Assembly: GCF_000739815.1 (NCBI RefSeq)
Contig: NZ_BBJJ01000048.1
Location: forward strand, 1 to 55,581
Source: Paraburkholderia mimosarum LMG 23256 = NBRC 106338
GTDB taxonomy: Bacteria; Pseudomonadota; Gammaproteobacteria; Burkholderiales; Burkholderiaceae
DNA length: 55,581 bases
Direction: 5' to 3'
The notes below the pieces were generated by a model that saw only the letters and a list, made by a program, of their open reading frames with translations, did no database searches and was not told where the DNA came from. How positions within the stretch are numbered: position 1 is the first letter of the stretch; each line of letters opens with the position of its first letter. The position numbers and the translations under genes are program-made. Shown one piece after another: positions 42,946 through 52,023 of this stretch.

Positions 42946-44600
42946 CAGAGGTCTCCGCGCGCCGCAAGCGCTTCGATCCTGTCGGCGGTACGCATGGCGA
43001 TTGCCTGGATGGTCAGCGACGGATTCACGCCGCCAACGGTCGGAAACACGGAACCGTCGCAGATCCACAAGTTGTCGATGTCCCAGCTCCGGCAGTCGGC
43101 ATTGACCACGCTCGTCGCCGGATCGTCGCCCATGCGAGCCGTGCCGTTCAGGTGACACGTGTCGTCGATTTCGCGCCAGACGTCGCGCGCGCCGGCCGCT
43201 TCGAGCGCGAGGCTCATGAAGTCCAGCGAATGCTTGACCAGGCGCCGATCGTTGTCGCACAGCGAATAGGTCACGCGCGCAACAGGCAGACCGTACTGAT
43301 CGTTCTCGGCGGCGAGCGTCACGCGGTTGCGCTCCTGCGGCATGGCTTCGCCGACAATCTTCAGCCCCGCCTGATGGTTATACTTCCGCATCTCGTCCTG
43401 CAACTGCTGGCCCCACAGACCTCGCCCGTTCTGTGTCGAGGCCCACGCGACCGGCAACGGTCCCTGGCTCATGTAGCAATAGCCGCCGAAGAAATCCTTG
43501 CCCTTGTCCTCGTAATTCCAGTGCTCGGTGAGCGACAGCGAAGGCGGGCCCTTGTACCAGCGGATTTCCTCGTCCATCGTGCCCCAGGCCGCCTGATTCA
43601 TCTGCACCATCAGATTCTTGCCGACGAGGCCGGAACTGTTGGCAAGGCCATCGGGAAAGCGGTCGGTCGCGGACATCAACAACAGTCGCGGCGTTTCGAT
43701 TGCGTATCCCGCGACCACGATATTGCACGCCCGCTGGAATCGCCAGCGGCCTTCGCGCACGTATTCGACGCCGCTCGCGCGTCCGTCGTCGCCGATGACG
43801 ATGCGGCCGACCATCGCGAGATCGCGAATCTCGGCGCCGGCGCGGACCGCTCGGGGTATCCAAGTGACGAGCGCGCTTTGTTTAGCGTTGGTGGCGCAGC
43901 CCGAGACGCAGAAGCCGCGATACACGCACGGGTGCACGTCGCCGCGCGGCGCGGAGACGGTCGCGAGCGGCGTCGGCGACCAGTCGATACCAAGCGCCTC
44001 GCAGCCGCGCGCCAGCACGAGCGCGGACGCGTTCAGTTCATGCGCGCGGTACGGGTAGCGCGGACGCTTCGGTCCCCACGGATAGTTCACCGGGCCGGCG
44101 ATCTTCAGCGCCTCTTCGACTTCGCCGTAGTAGCGCCACATCTCGCGCCAGTCGAGCGGCCAGTCCGCGCCGTAGCCTAGCAGCGAACGCGACTTGAACC
44201 ACTCGGGACGGAAGCGCAACGAGACCATCGCGAAGTGGACGGTGCTGCCGCCCACGGCCTTGCCGCTGTTGTTGTTGCCGAGGTGAAGCGGGTCGTCGCC
44301 GTCGCAGATGCGCTCGTCGGTCCAGAAGAGTTTGCCCTGATGCGTCTCGTCCGAGGCGAACTCTTCGAGCGGACGCCACCATGCGCCCGCGTCGAACGCG
44401 ACCACCTTGAAGCCTTTCTCCGCGAGACGGCAGGCGAGGGTGCCGCCGCCCGCGCCGGTGCCGACGATCGCAAAGTCGACCGCTTCATCGTGCGGATACT
44501 CGCGCATCGGAATCCATGCGCCGGGGTGGAAGACGTCGGGCGCGCGTCCGTTTTTGCCGCGCGGGACGTGTTGCGCATCGTTCGGTGCATCAGCGGACAC
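42945..44600 (-). CDS. GMC oxidoreductase, gluconate 2-dehydrogenase large-subunit-like
   Basis: The 551-residue flavoprotein has FAIVGTGAGGGTLACRLAEKG near residue 42, NNSGKAVGGSTVHFAMVSLRF (about 110-130), and the C-terminal histidine and asparagine motif DDTCHLNGTARMG...GGVNPSLTIQAIA. It fits the large subunit of membrane gluconate/sorbitol-type dehydrogenases, which work with the small subunit encoded just upstream. Translation starts at GTG 44600 with AAGGAGAATC, inside the end of the small-subunit gene (11-nt overlap). No twin-arginine signal is evident on this subunit. Confidence 0.85.
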   Translation of the reverse strand: MSADAPNDAQHVPRGKNGRAPDVFHPGAWIPMREYPHDEAVDFAIVGTGAGGGTLACRLAEKGFKVVAFDAGAWWRPLEEFASDETHQGKLFWTDERICDGDDPLHLGNNNSGKAVGGSTVHFAMVSLRFRPEWFKSRSLLGYGADWPLDWREMWRYYGEVEEALKIAGPVNYPWGPKRPRYPYRAHELNASALVLARGCEALGIDWSPTPLATVSAPRGDVHPCVYRGFCVSGCATNAKQSALVTWIPRAVRAGAEIRDLAMVGRIVIGDDGRASGVEYVREGRWRFQRACNIVVAGYAIETPRLLLMSATDRFPDGLANSSGLVGKNLMVQMNQAAWGTMDEEIRWYKGPPSLSLTEHWNYEDKGKDFFGGYCYMSQGPLPVAWASTQNGRGLWGQQLQDEMRKYNHQAGLKIVGEAMPQERNRVTLAAENDQYGLPVARVTYSLCDNDRRLVKHSLDFMSLALEAAGARDVWREIDDTCHLNGTARMGDDPATSVVNADCRSWDIDNLWICDGSVFPTVGGVNPSLTIQAIAMRTADRIEALAARGDL

Positions 44601-45237
44601 GGCGATTCTCCTTGTATGCCTGGTCTTCGTGGCCGGGCTTGGCCTCCGCTGCTTCCCACGGATCGCGCCGGTCGGCCACCATCCGTACATAACCGCGCGG
44701 ATTGGCGGGGCCGCCAAAGCCGATCTCGCTCCACGCATGAGGATGCGCGTAATACATCCCGCAGATGTCGTGCAGCACGCGCTTCGCAAAGAAGACCGCG
44801 CTCGGCATGCCGCGCCATTCGGGGCCGTCGAGCTTGCCTTGCTGCATGTCGGTGAGCAGCGCGTGGCGCGGGTCATCGCCGAGGCTGGCGAACGGCAGTT
44901 CGTGGCGAGCGCGGCTTTCCGCATCGAGCGCGCGAAGGCCGATGCGCCACGCGTCGCGCATGGGCGGAAGGCGCGCGTCGCGATAACCGTCGCCGACGTT
45001 TCTCGCGAGCCGTGCATCGACGAGCGCGGCCACAGGCACCGCCGGGCGCTGCCGGTCCTGCGGCACGATGCACGCGCACAGCGCACCAAGGGCTTCCCAT
45101 TCGACGGCATCGAAAAAATGCGGCTCGTGCAGCGTTGCAAGACGCTCGTCGATCACGGTGCGCGTCACGTCGTCCCATGAGGGTGTATCGCGCTTCGCCG
45201 TCACGTCATAGCCGGGATAGCGGGGCAGTCCGGTCAT
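44590..45237 (-). CDS. Gluconate 2-dehydrogenase subunit 3 family protein
   Basis: The 215-residue protein matches the small subunit 3 family that pairs with GMC gluconate dehydrogenases: HFFDAVEWEALGALCACIVPQDRQRPAVPVAALVDARLA near residue 40, and FFAKRVLHDICGMYYAHPHAWSEIGFGGPANPRGY at the end. It normally escorts or stabilises the flavoprotein; in many species it carries the export signal, but none is visible here. It overlaps both neighbours (4 nt upstream, 11 nt downstream), indicating coupled translation. Confidence 0.82.
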   Translation of the reverse strand: MTGLPRYPGYDVTAKRDTPSWDDVTRTVIDERLATLHEPHFFDAVEWEALGALCACIVPQDRQRPAVPVAALVDARLARNVGDGYRDARLPPMRDAWRIGLRALDAESRARHELPFASLGDDPRHALLTDMQQGKLDGPEWRGMPSAVFFAKRVLHDICGMYYAHPHAWSEIGFGGPANPRGYVRMVADRRDPWEAAEAKPGHEDQAYKENRRVR

Positions 45238-46151
45238 TTCTTTTCTGTCTCCCGAAGACGGAGCGCGCCGAGGCCCGCAAGCGCGAGCGCCGAGAAGCTA
45301 GGCGGCGCGGGCAGGGGCGGGCCGTTGAAGAGATTCTGGCTCCAGTTGCGCCAGCCACCGCGAGCGCGCGCGACGCCGCGTGCATGAAAACCCACGCCGA
45401 TGAAGCCGAGCGCCGTCGTCACGCGTAGCCACAGCCGGATGAACCAGTGTTCGCGCGGCCGCGCGAGCGCGGCGTTGACGAGCAGCGCCGAGGCGACCGG
45501 CGGAATCAGGATGGGCGCATACATGACCGGGTTCTGGAACGAACCCCTGAAATGCAGCAGCGCAACCTCGCCGAGTGTGCCGACCAGCCCGGCGCTCGTC
45601 AGCAGCGCGAGGGCCTGGCCTGCGGGCATGCCAAAGAGACGCGGCTCGTGCGCGGGTTCGTCTCGCAGCCGTTCGGACACCGCGCCCAACGCGCCCGACA
45701 GCAGCAAAGCCATCGGCGCGCCGATCGGCGCCGCGTAGAAGAGGTTCTGCCAGCTCCATCCGCCGGGGCGCTTCGTGATGTTGTACAGATGGAAACCCGT
45801 GCCTGCGACTCCTGCGAGCGCCGCACCCAGATAGATCGAATCGCGCACCGGATGCCGCGCCGGCTCGCGATCGGAGCCGCCATGCAGCCCCGCGAAAAGC
45901 GACAGCGTGGAAACGACGAGCGGCGTGTACATCGCCGGATTGTCGAACGAGCCGCGATAGTGCTCCATCGCGCTGTCTGTCAGCACGGACAGCGCGAGCA
46001 GCGCCGAACTGCGGTTGAAAGTGCGCGCCGTGTCGATGTGCGTCCGTGTCGGCGAGTCCGGCGTCTTCTTTCCGCCAAGGCGCACGAGCGCGAAAGCGGC
46101 GGCGGCGAGACCGCAACCGATAGCGATGTCGATTGATCTGGTTTGCGTCAT
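45234..46151 (-). CDS. Internally duplicated membrane protein of unknown function
   Basis: The 305-residue protein has six or more hydrophobic segments and consists of two similar halves. Each half carries H-x-RGSF-x-NP-x-MY-x-P (residues 64-77 and 200-213), then G-x-GFH (117-121, 252-256), GGW (130-132, 265-267) and QNLF followed by P and AP (135-146, 272-283). I do not recognise the family. Conserved H, R, N, Y and W residues in both halves suggest a binding or redox role, perhaps as a haem or quinone partner for the adjacent dehydrogenase, which otherwise lacks a membrane acceptor. It overlaps the small-subunit gene by 4 nt. Confidence 0.7.
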   Translation of the reverse strand: MTQTRSIDIAIGCGLAAAAFALVRLGGKKTPDSPTRTHIDTARTFNRSSALLALSVLTDSAMEHYRGSFDNPAMYTPLVVSTLSLFAGLHGGSDREPARHPVRDSIYLGAALAGVAGTGFHLYNITKRPGGWSWQNLFYAAPIGAPMALLLSGALGAVSERLRDEPAHEPRLFGMPAGQALALLTSAGLVGTLGEVALLHFRGSFQNPVMYAPILIPPVASALLVNAALARPREHWFIRLWLRVTTALGFIGVGFHARGVARARGGWRNWSQNLFNGPPLPAPPSFSALALAGLGALRLRETEKK

Positions 46152-46175
46152 TTTTCGTGTCTTGTAGCGCGAGCC

Positions 46176-47282
46176 TCAAACCGCATACTTGTGTGCATCC
46201 GCATGTTTGAAGTCGAGCCCGCAGCCGGGCCGCGACCAGTCCGGCGCGATGGCGCCGTTGTGCGCACGCGGTGCGCCTTCGAAGAGCATCGACTCGATGC
46301 GTACGTGATCGTGAAACCATTCCTGATGCCGCAAACGCGGCGCGGCGCACGCCACATGGAGATGCAGCGCGGGCGCGCAATGCGCCGAGAGCGGCACATG
46401 AAACGCGTCGCAGAGCGCGGCCACGCGCAGAAAGCCGGTGATGCCGCCGCAGCGGGTGACGTCCGCCTGCAAGACATCGATGGCTTCATTGGCGAGTAGC
46501 ACGCGAAAATCGTCGAGGGTGTAGCCGTATTCCCCGGCGGCCAGTTCCATGCGCGCTGGCAAGGCGTTGCGCAGCGATGCGAGGGCGGCCACGTCATCCG
46601 ATGAAACGGGCTCTTCGAACCATTCCACGCCGTGCGCCGCGAATGCTTCCGCGTAGAACAGCGCCTGCTTGCGATCCAGCGCACCGTTTGCATCGACGAA
46701 AAGGCCGGCGCGTTCGCCAATGGCCGCGCGGGCAACTTCGACGCGGTGCGGATCGCGCGCCGGTTCGGTGCCGACCTTGATCTTGACCCAGCGGCATCCG
46801 TCTTCATGCACCCAGCGGCCGAGCTGCTCGCGTATTTCGTTGTCCGTGTACGTGGTGAAGCCGCCGCTGCCATAGAGCGGGACGTGGCTGCGCGCCGCGC
46901 CGAGCAGCCGCGCGAGCGGCGTATCGAGCAGCCGCGCCTTGACGTCCCACAGCGCACAGTCCAGCGCTGAGATGGCGGTCGCGGCGATCCCGGACCGGCC
47001 AATGTTGCGCACGCGCTGCCGCATGCGGAGCCACAGCGCGTCGACATTCCACGCGTCCTCGCCCATGATCGCCGAAGCCAGCGTGGCCTCGATGAACTGC
47101 GCGGTGGCCGCGTCGTTGTAGGTGTAGCCGATGCCGGTTTTGCCCGCGGCCGTGACTTCCGCCACGACGAGCGTCGTGGACTGCCACGCGTAGGTGCCGT
47201 CCGCTTCCGGGCGATCGGTGGGAATGGTGTAAGCGCGGGCCCGGACCGATTCGACCGGCGCTCCCCGTTGGGTCGGGTGCAT
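46176..47282 (-). CDS. Enolase-superfamily dehydratase (mandelate racemase subgroup)
   Basis: The 368-residue enzyme has the N-terminal capping domain and a TIM-barrel with the subgroup's residues: K167-x-K169 (VKIKVG), metal ligands D197 (VDANGA), E223 (FEEPVS) and E251 (AGEYGY), and the catalytic-base H301 (SAHCAP). Such enzymes dehydrate sugar acids (gluconate-, galactonate- or rhamnonate-type) to 2-keto-3-deoxy acids. Its place between a TPP enzyme (13 nt) and the gluconate-dehydrogenase-like genes supports a sugar-acid substrate. Exact specificity cannot be assigned. Confidence 0.83.
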   Translation of the reverse strand: MHPTQRGAPVESVRARAYTIPTDRPEADGTYAWQSTTLVVAEVTAAGKTGIGYTYNDAATAQFIEATLASAIMGEDAWNVDALWLRMRQRVRNIGRSGIAATAISALDCALWDVKARLLDTPLARLLGAARSHVPLYGSGGFTTYTDNEIREQLGRWVHEDGCRWVKIKVGTEPARDPHRVEVARAAIGERAGLFVDANGALDRKQALFYAEAFAAHGVEWFEEPVSSDDVAALASLRNALPARMELAAGEYGYTLDDFRVLLANEAIDVLQADVTRCGGITGFLRVAALCDAFHVPLSAHCAPALHLHVACAAPRLRHQEWFHDHVRIESMLFEGAPRAHNGAIAPDWSRPGCGLDFKHADAHKYAV

Positions 47283-47295
47283 GGCGCGCGCTCGC

Positions 47296-49092
47296 CTATT
47301 TGTCCTTATGGCGTGGCAGCACCGCGCCGAGCACCTGCTTCGCCGTATCGATGATCACGTTCCCTTCGTCGGGATCGCCTTCGAACAGCGTGGTGGCGAA
47401 CGCTTTCGCCTGTTGCAGGGTGATGTGCGGCGGCAGCGGCGGCACGTTCGGATCGGCCTTGACTTCGATGACCACCGGACGGTCGGACGCCAGCGCTTCG
47501 TCCCACGCCGCAGCCATGCGGGCGTCGTCGTCGACATAGATGCCGCGCAAGCCGATAAGTTCGGCAAAACGGTGATACGGCACCGACGGGATGTCCTGCG
47601 ACGCTTCGAACTTCGGGTCGCCGTTCATGACCCGCTGTTCCCATGTGACCTGATTCAGGTCCTCGTTGTTGAGCACCATGCAGATCCAGCGCGGCTCGGC
47701 CCATTGCTTCCAGTACTTGGATACGGTGATGAGTTCGGCCATGTTGTTCATCTGCATTGCTCCGTCGCCGACGAGCGCGATGACGGGCCTCTCGGGATGC
47801 GCGAACTTCGCGGCAATGGCGTAAGGCACCGCTGCGCCCATCGATGCGAGTCCGCCCGAAAGCGAGCACATCATGCCGCGCTTGATCTTGAGATCGCGTG
47901 CGTACCAGTTCGCGCAGGATCCAGAATCGCTCGTCACGATCGCATTGGGCGGCACGCGCGACGACAGCTCCCACACGGTGCGTTGCGGATTGACGCCGCT
48001 CGTGCCTGATTCCAGCGCGCGTTTTTCGAGTTTCTTCCACCAGTCTTCCATCCAGCCTTCGATGTCATTGCGCCATTCGCGCTCCGTCTTCTTTTCCAGC
48101 AACGGAAGAAGCGCGCGCAATGTCTCGGCGCTGTCGCCCACAAGATTGACTTCCATCGGATAACGAATTGAAAGCATGTCGGGCTTGATGTCGATCTGCA
48201 CGCCGCGTGCTGCGCCTTCTTTCGGCAGGAACTCGGAATACGGGAAGCCCGAACCGATCATCAGCAAGGTATCGCACCCGGTCATCAGCTTGTAGCTCGG
48301 TTCGGTCCCGAGCAGACCAATTGAGCCGGTGACGAAGGGCAAGTCGTCGGGCAAGGCCGCCTTGCCGAGCAGCGCCTTCGCCACTCCCGCGCCGAGCTTT
48401 TCGGCGACGGCGATGACTTCGTCTGTCGCGTGAAGCGCGCCGGCACCGACGAGAATCGCGACCTTTTTGCCCGCGTTGAGAACTTCGGCGGCGCGTTTGA
48501 GGTCGTCGGCGTAGGGCATGATCCTTGGCTCGCTGTAACCGACGCCCGAATGCAAGGTGCCGTGCTTGCGCGGCGGCGGCTCGTACTTCAGTTCCTGAAG
48601 GTCATTCGGCAACACGATTGCCGTGACCTTGCGCTCGCCGAGCGCGGTGCGAATGGCGCGATCGACCAGATGGCGAATCTGCGACGGCACGCTCGCCTGC
48701 TGCACGAACGCGCCGGCAACGTCCTTGAACATTGCTTCGAGGTCAACTTCCTGCTGATAGTGGCCGCCGAGCGACGCGCGCGCCTGCTGGCCGGCGATGG
48801 CGAGCACCGGCATGTGGTCAAGACGCGCGTCGTAAAGACCGGTCAACAGATGCGCGGCGCCGGGGCCCGACGTCGCAAGGCACACACCCAGTTGGCCAGT
48901 GAACTTGGCATGCGCGGAAGCCATGAACGCGGCCATTTCCTCGTGCCGGGTCTGAATGAATACGATCTTGCCGTCGGCGCGATTGAGCGCACCCAGAATG
49001 CCGTTGATGCCATCGCCCGGGTAGCCGTAGATGCGGCGCACGCCCCAGGAGTGAAGTCGGTCAACGAGAAAATCGGCGACAGTGGTAGTCAT
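47296..49092 (-). CDS. Thiamine-diphosphate enzyme, pyruvate oxidase/dehydrogenase-like (PoxB type)
   Basis: The 598-residue protein has the TPP Pyr domain (YGYPGDGINGILGAL near 20; IQTRHEEMAAFMASAHAK near 46), a central FAD/ADP-like domain, and the TPP-Mg motif GDGAMQMN...LNNEDLNQVTWEQR near 425-455. It most resembles pyruvate oxidase or quinone-dependent pyruvate dehydrogenase homologues that make acetate or acetyl phosphate from pyruvate. ATG 49092 has AAGGAGT upstream. It is the first gene of the run continuing to 40154. An oxo-acid other than pyruvate is possible, given the sugar-acid neighbours. Confidence 0.8.
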   Translation of the reverse strand: MTTTVADFLVDRLHSWGVRRIYGYPGDGINGILGALNRADGKIVFIQTRHEEMAAFMASAHAKFTGQLGVCLATSGPGAAHLLTGLYDARLDHMPVLAIAGQQARASLGGHYQQEVDLEAMFKDVAGAFVQQASVPSQIRHLVDRAIRTALGERKVTAIVLPNDLQELKYEPPPRKHGTLHSGVGYSEPRIMPYADDLKRAAEVLNAGKKVAILVGAGALHATDEVIAVAEKLGAGVAKALLGKAALPDDLPFVTGSIGLLGTEPSYKLMTGCDTLLMIGSGFPYSEFLPKEGAARGVQIDIKPDMLSIRYPMEVNLVGDSAETLRALLPLLEKKTEREWRNDIEGWMEDWWKKLEKRALESGTSGVNPQRTVWELSSRVPPNAIVTSDSGSCANWYARDLKIKRGMMCSLSGGLASMGAAVPYAIAAKFAHPERPVIALVGDGAMQMNNMAELITVSKYWKQWAEPRWICMVLNNEDLNQVTWEQRVMNGDPKFEASQDIPSVPYHRFAELIGLRGIYVDDDARMAAAWDEALASDRPVVIEVKADPNVPPLPPHITLQQAKAFATTLFEGDPDEGNVIIDTAKQVLGAVLPRHKDK

Positions 49093-49545
49093 ACGGTACT
49101 CCTTGCTGGCATGGCAAAGCTGAGCCTCTACAATTATTTATATCACAGTATGACGCAATTCCCATGCCGCACCCGCCAGCTCCCGCTCTGAACGCGCCAT
49201 CTCCCACTAGACATCCACGGGTTGCCGCTGCAACGCCTGACACCAGTCTATGACGTCGCTGAATCGCTCGAGGAGTTCGGCCTGAAGGGTAGGGAGCGGC
49301 GGCCTGCATGACCACGTCCTGTGAAATTTTTATCGCTTCGATTGCAAATTCCGACGTTGTGCAGGCTTGCAGCCCTGCGCAGGCATATGTCAGAAAGCAA
49401 GTAAGCGGCGGGATTTCAGCAAACTCGCCGGCTTGAACCATTGTGTCTTGCCAGACGGGCTCGATGATGGTCACGGCGAGCCGGTTCTCACGTTGCGCTC
49501 ATCGCGTCTGTCTCCGAGACAGCCTCGACCTCTGCCGTACGCCCA
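49093..49545. other. Intergenic stretch upstream of the PoxB-like gene
   Basis: No gene is supported. An AT-rich TATAAATAATTG-like stretch (minus strand, about 49145-49132) 40-55 nt before the PoxB-like start is a plausible -10 region, without a clear -35. A minus-strand open frame at 49061-49474 has a GTG start and no ribosome site and is probably chance. Confidence 0.4.
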
Positions 49546-50919
49546 TCATTTCTCCAGCTTCTCGCGCAACACAGCGACGTCGCGCGTGGCGACCGGCATC
49601 GCACGATTTCCCCATGACGTGCGCACGAAGCTCAGCACGCGCCCAATCTCGGCGTCGGTGAACTGGTTCGCGAACGCCGGCATCTTGCGGCGCTCCGGCC
49701 CGTTCAGCGTCTGCGGGCTATTGCCGCCCTCCAGAAGCAGCCGCACCAGCGACGTGTTTTCCGCCGCCAGCACGGCAGGATTGCCCGCCAGGGCGGGGAA
49801 CTTGCCAGGTTCGCCGCGCCCGTCGGCATGATGACATTTCGCGCAGAACGACAGGTACAGCCCGGCGCCGGGACGCTCGACATCGCCGGTCTTCAAGGCA
49901 ACCGCTGTTTGCAGCGCCGTCTGCTCTCCCGTTCGCTGACTCTTCGACGACTCCGGCGAATAGGCGCCCGACGGTTGTCGCGCGGGCAGACTTTTCAGAT
50001 AGTGTGCGATCGCATCCAGATCTTCGTCGTTGAAATATTGCGCGCTGTCTTCCACCACCTCGACCATGCTGCCGAACGCGACGATGTGAGTGTCCTCGCC
50101 GTGGCCCGTCTTGAGGAACGAAGCGACGTCGCGCGGCGACACGCGCCCCAAGCCCGACCCCGGATCGCCGGTCAGGTTCGGCGCGAACCAGTGGTCGTTC
50201 GTGCCGCCTGTCAGATAGTGACGCGACGACTGGTCGTAGCCGCGTTCCTCGTAAGCGGGACCGCGCGGCGTGTGACACGCGCCGCAATGCCCAAGCGACT
50301 GCACGATGTACGCGCCGCGATTCCATAACGCGTCGTGCTGGCCGTCGGGCACGAAGCGCTCGTGGCGGACGAACGCGAAATCCCAGAACGCGAGGCCCCA
50401 GCGCTGGCTGAACGGAAACGGCAGCTTCGTCTCGGGCGGCCGGTTCACCACCGGCTGCACGCCGTGCATGAAGTACGCGTAAAGCGCGTGCATGTCGGCG
50501 TCGTTGATCTTCGTGAACGACGCGTACGGCATGGCCGGATAGAGCCGCTTGCCTCCGCGAGCTACGCCGTCGCGCAGCGCATGCTCGAAGTCCGAATAGC
50601 TGTAGTGGCCGATTCCCGTTTGCGGGTCCGGCGTGATGTTCGTCGAATAGATGGTGCCGAACGGCGAGCCCATTGGCAGACCGCCGGCAAGCGGCGCGCC
50701 CTGCTTCGGCGCCGTGTGGCAACCGGCACAGTCGGCGAGTTTCGCGAGATAGTCGCCGCGTTTGATCAATGCTGGGTCGGCGGATACGGCGGTATCGTCG
50801 GCATCGAGCGCGGACAAGCGCGCGAAACTGTGCGTCGACACACCGGCCACGGCGGCGGCCAGCGCCACTGCGAGCATCGCAAACGTGACGCGTGACTGGA
50901 TTCGTTTCATGCCGGTCAT
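49546..50919 (-). CDS. Three-haem cytochrome c (AdhB/gluconate-dehydrogenase cytochrome type)
   Basis: The 457-residue protein has a signal-anchor sequence (MKRIQSRVTFAMLAVALAAAV) and three CXXCH haem sites: CAGCH at 64-68, CGACH near 210 and CAKCH near 340. This matches membrane cytochrome subunits that take electrons from periplasmic alcohol, gluconate or GMC dehydrogenases. The start ATG 50919 overlaps the TGA of the upstream membrane protein gene (ATGA). It is the last gene of the oxidase cluster and may deliver electrons to subunit II. The partner dehydrogenase is not in the same unit, though one lies 5 kb downstream. Confidence 0.87.
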   Translation of the reverse strand: MTGMKRIQSRVTFAMLAVALAAAVAGVSTHSFARLSALDADDTAVSADPALIKRGDYLAKLADCAGCHTAPKQGAPLAGGLPMGSPFGTIYSTNITPDPQTGIGHYSYSDFEHALRDGVARGGKRLYPAMPYASFTKINDADMHALYAYFMHGVQPVVNRPPETKLPFPFSQRWGLAFWDFAFVRHERFVPDGQHDALWNRGAYIVQSLGHCGACHTPRGPAYEERGYDQSSRHYLTGGTNDHWFAPNLTGDPGSGLGRVSPRDVASFLKTGHGEDTHIVAFGSMVEVVEDSAQYFNDEDLDAIAHYLKSLPARQPSGAYSPESSKSQRTGEQTALQTAVALKTGDVERPGAGLYLSFCAKCHHADGRGEPGKFPALAGNPAVLAAENTSLVRLLLEGGNSPQTLNGPERRKMPAFANQFTDAEIGRVLSFVRTSWGNRAMPVATRDVAVLREKLEK

Positions 50920-51413
50920 CGCCACGCGCTGCACGGTGAAACGAGCACGACGGCCAATCCGGTCGCCACCAGCCCGACCGCGAACAGCAAGCTGAGTAAG
51001 AGCCCTGCCATCGCAAGAAACCGCGTCCGTCCCGCCGTTGTTTCCGAGATTGCGGGCGCCGGATCGGGACGTGCATCGCGAGTCACGCGCCAGCTTCGCC
51101 ACGCAACCCACACACCCGCCACGCCGACCAGCAGAGCCATGACGCTCATCGCCTGGAGTACCGGCATCAGCCACGACCATTGAGGCGCCGGCAACGCTGC
51201 CCGATGCGGATAACACCCCTGCGCCGCAAGCGTCTGGCCGGTTTCGGTTTGCATGACCCACGCGGCCGCCGCACCGAGCATGCCAAACACGATCATCAAC
51301 GGTCCCACGCGCCTTCTTGGCGGACCCCGGAGCACGGAACCATCGCCAGCGGCGGACACGGTTGCTCTCGCCGGTTCGCGAGGCGCTTGTTGATGGACCA
51401 TTGCAGCAGGCAT
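50916..51413 (-). CDS. Small membrane protein of the caa3 oxidase cluster, unknown
   Basis: The 165-residue protein has a polar 40-residue N-terminus and three predicted membrane segments (VGPLMIVFGMLGAAAAWVMQ; LMPVLQAMSVMALLVGVAGV; FLAMAGLLLSLLFAVGLVATG). Cysteines appear only at the second loop and the C-terminus (LVSPCSAWR). ATG 51413 has TAGGAG, which includes the subunit III stop codon, so expression is tied to the oxidase genes. No family was recognised; an assembly or electron-transfer accessory role is possible. Confidence 0.65.
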   Translation of the reverse strand: MPAAMVHQQAPREPARATVSAAGDGSVLRGPPRRRVGPLMIVFGMLGAAAAWVMQTETGQTLAAQGCYPHRAALPAPQWSWLMPVLQAMSVMALLVGVAGVWVAWRSWRVTRDARPDPAPAISETTAGRTRFLAMAGLLLSLLFAVGLVATGLAVVLVSPCSAWR

Positions 51414-51423
51414 CGTCGCGCTC

Positions 51424-52023
51424 CTAGAGGAAAAACGGTGTGACATACAGCGTCGTGAAAATGAATATCCACACCACGTCGACAAAATGCCAGTACAGGC
51501 CGCCGATTCTCAGCGCGGCGCAACGCTTTTCGTCGAAGTAACCCAAGGCTGTCCAGACGAGCAGGCAGATCAGCACGATCAGGCCGACCAGTACGTGCAT
51601 CACGTGAAAGCCGGTGATCGTGAAGTACAGCGAGCCGTAGAGGTGCGTGGTCATGCCATACGGGTGGTCGTGCCATTCCTTCATCTGGATGCCGACGAAC
51701 ACGACGCCCAACACGATCGCAATGGCCATCGAGGCCACCGCCCGGCGAATCCTGCGGCGCCGCACCATGCGCTCGCATAGCCACACGAAAACGCTGCTCG
51801 TCAGCAGAACGGCCGTGTTGAACGCGCCGATGCCGATCTTCGGCAAGCCCTCGGGCGGCCAGTGCAGTTCCGTCTGCGAGTTGAGGTAGAGATACGAGAA
51901 GATCAGATAGCCGAACAGTGATGCCTCCGTGGCAACGGTCGCCATCATTCCCCACCAGCCGCTCGACAATTCGCCCGCGCTGCCGACCGGAAGGATCACG
52001 TCGTCATCGGTCAGGTCACTCAT
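51424..52023 (-). CDS. ctaE: Cytochrome c oxidase subunit III
   Basis: The 199-residue protein has the short five-helix form of subunit III: WGMMATVATEASLFGYLIFSY at the N-terminus, FVGIQMKEWHDHPYGM in the middle, and FTITGFHVMHVLVGL with HFVDVVWIFIFTTLYV at the end. It stabilises the oxidase core. The start overlaps the end of the subunit I gene by 8 nt, so the two are coupled. Confidence 0.88.
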   Translation of the reverse strand: MSDLTDDDVILPVGSAGELSSGWWGMMATVATEASLFGYLIFSYLYLNSQTELHWPPEGLPKIGIGAFNTAVLLTSSVFVWLCERMVRRRRIRRAVASMAIAIVLGVVFVGIQMKEWHDHPYGMTTHLYGSLYFTITGFHVMHVLVGLIVLICLLVWTALGYFDEKRCAALRIGGLYWHFVDVVWIFIFTTLYVTPFFL

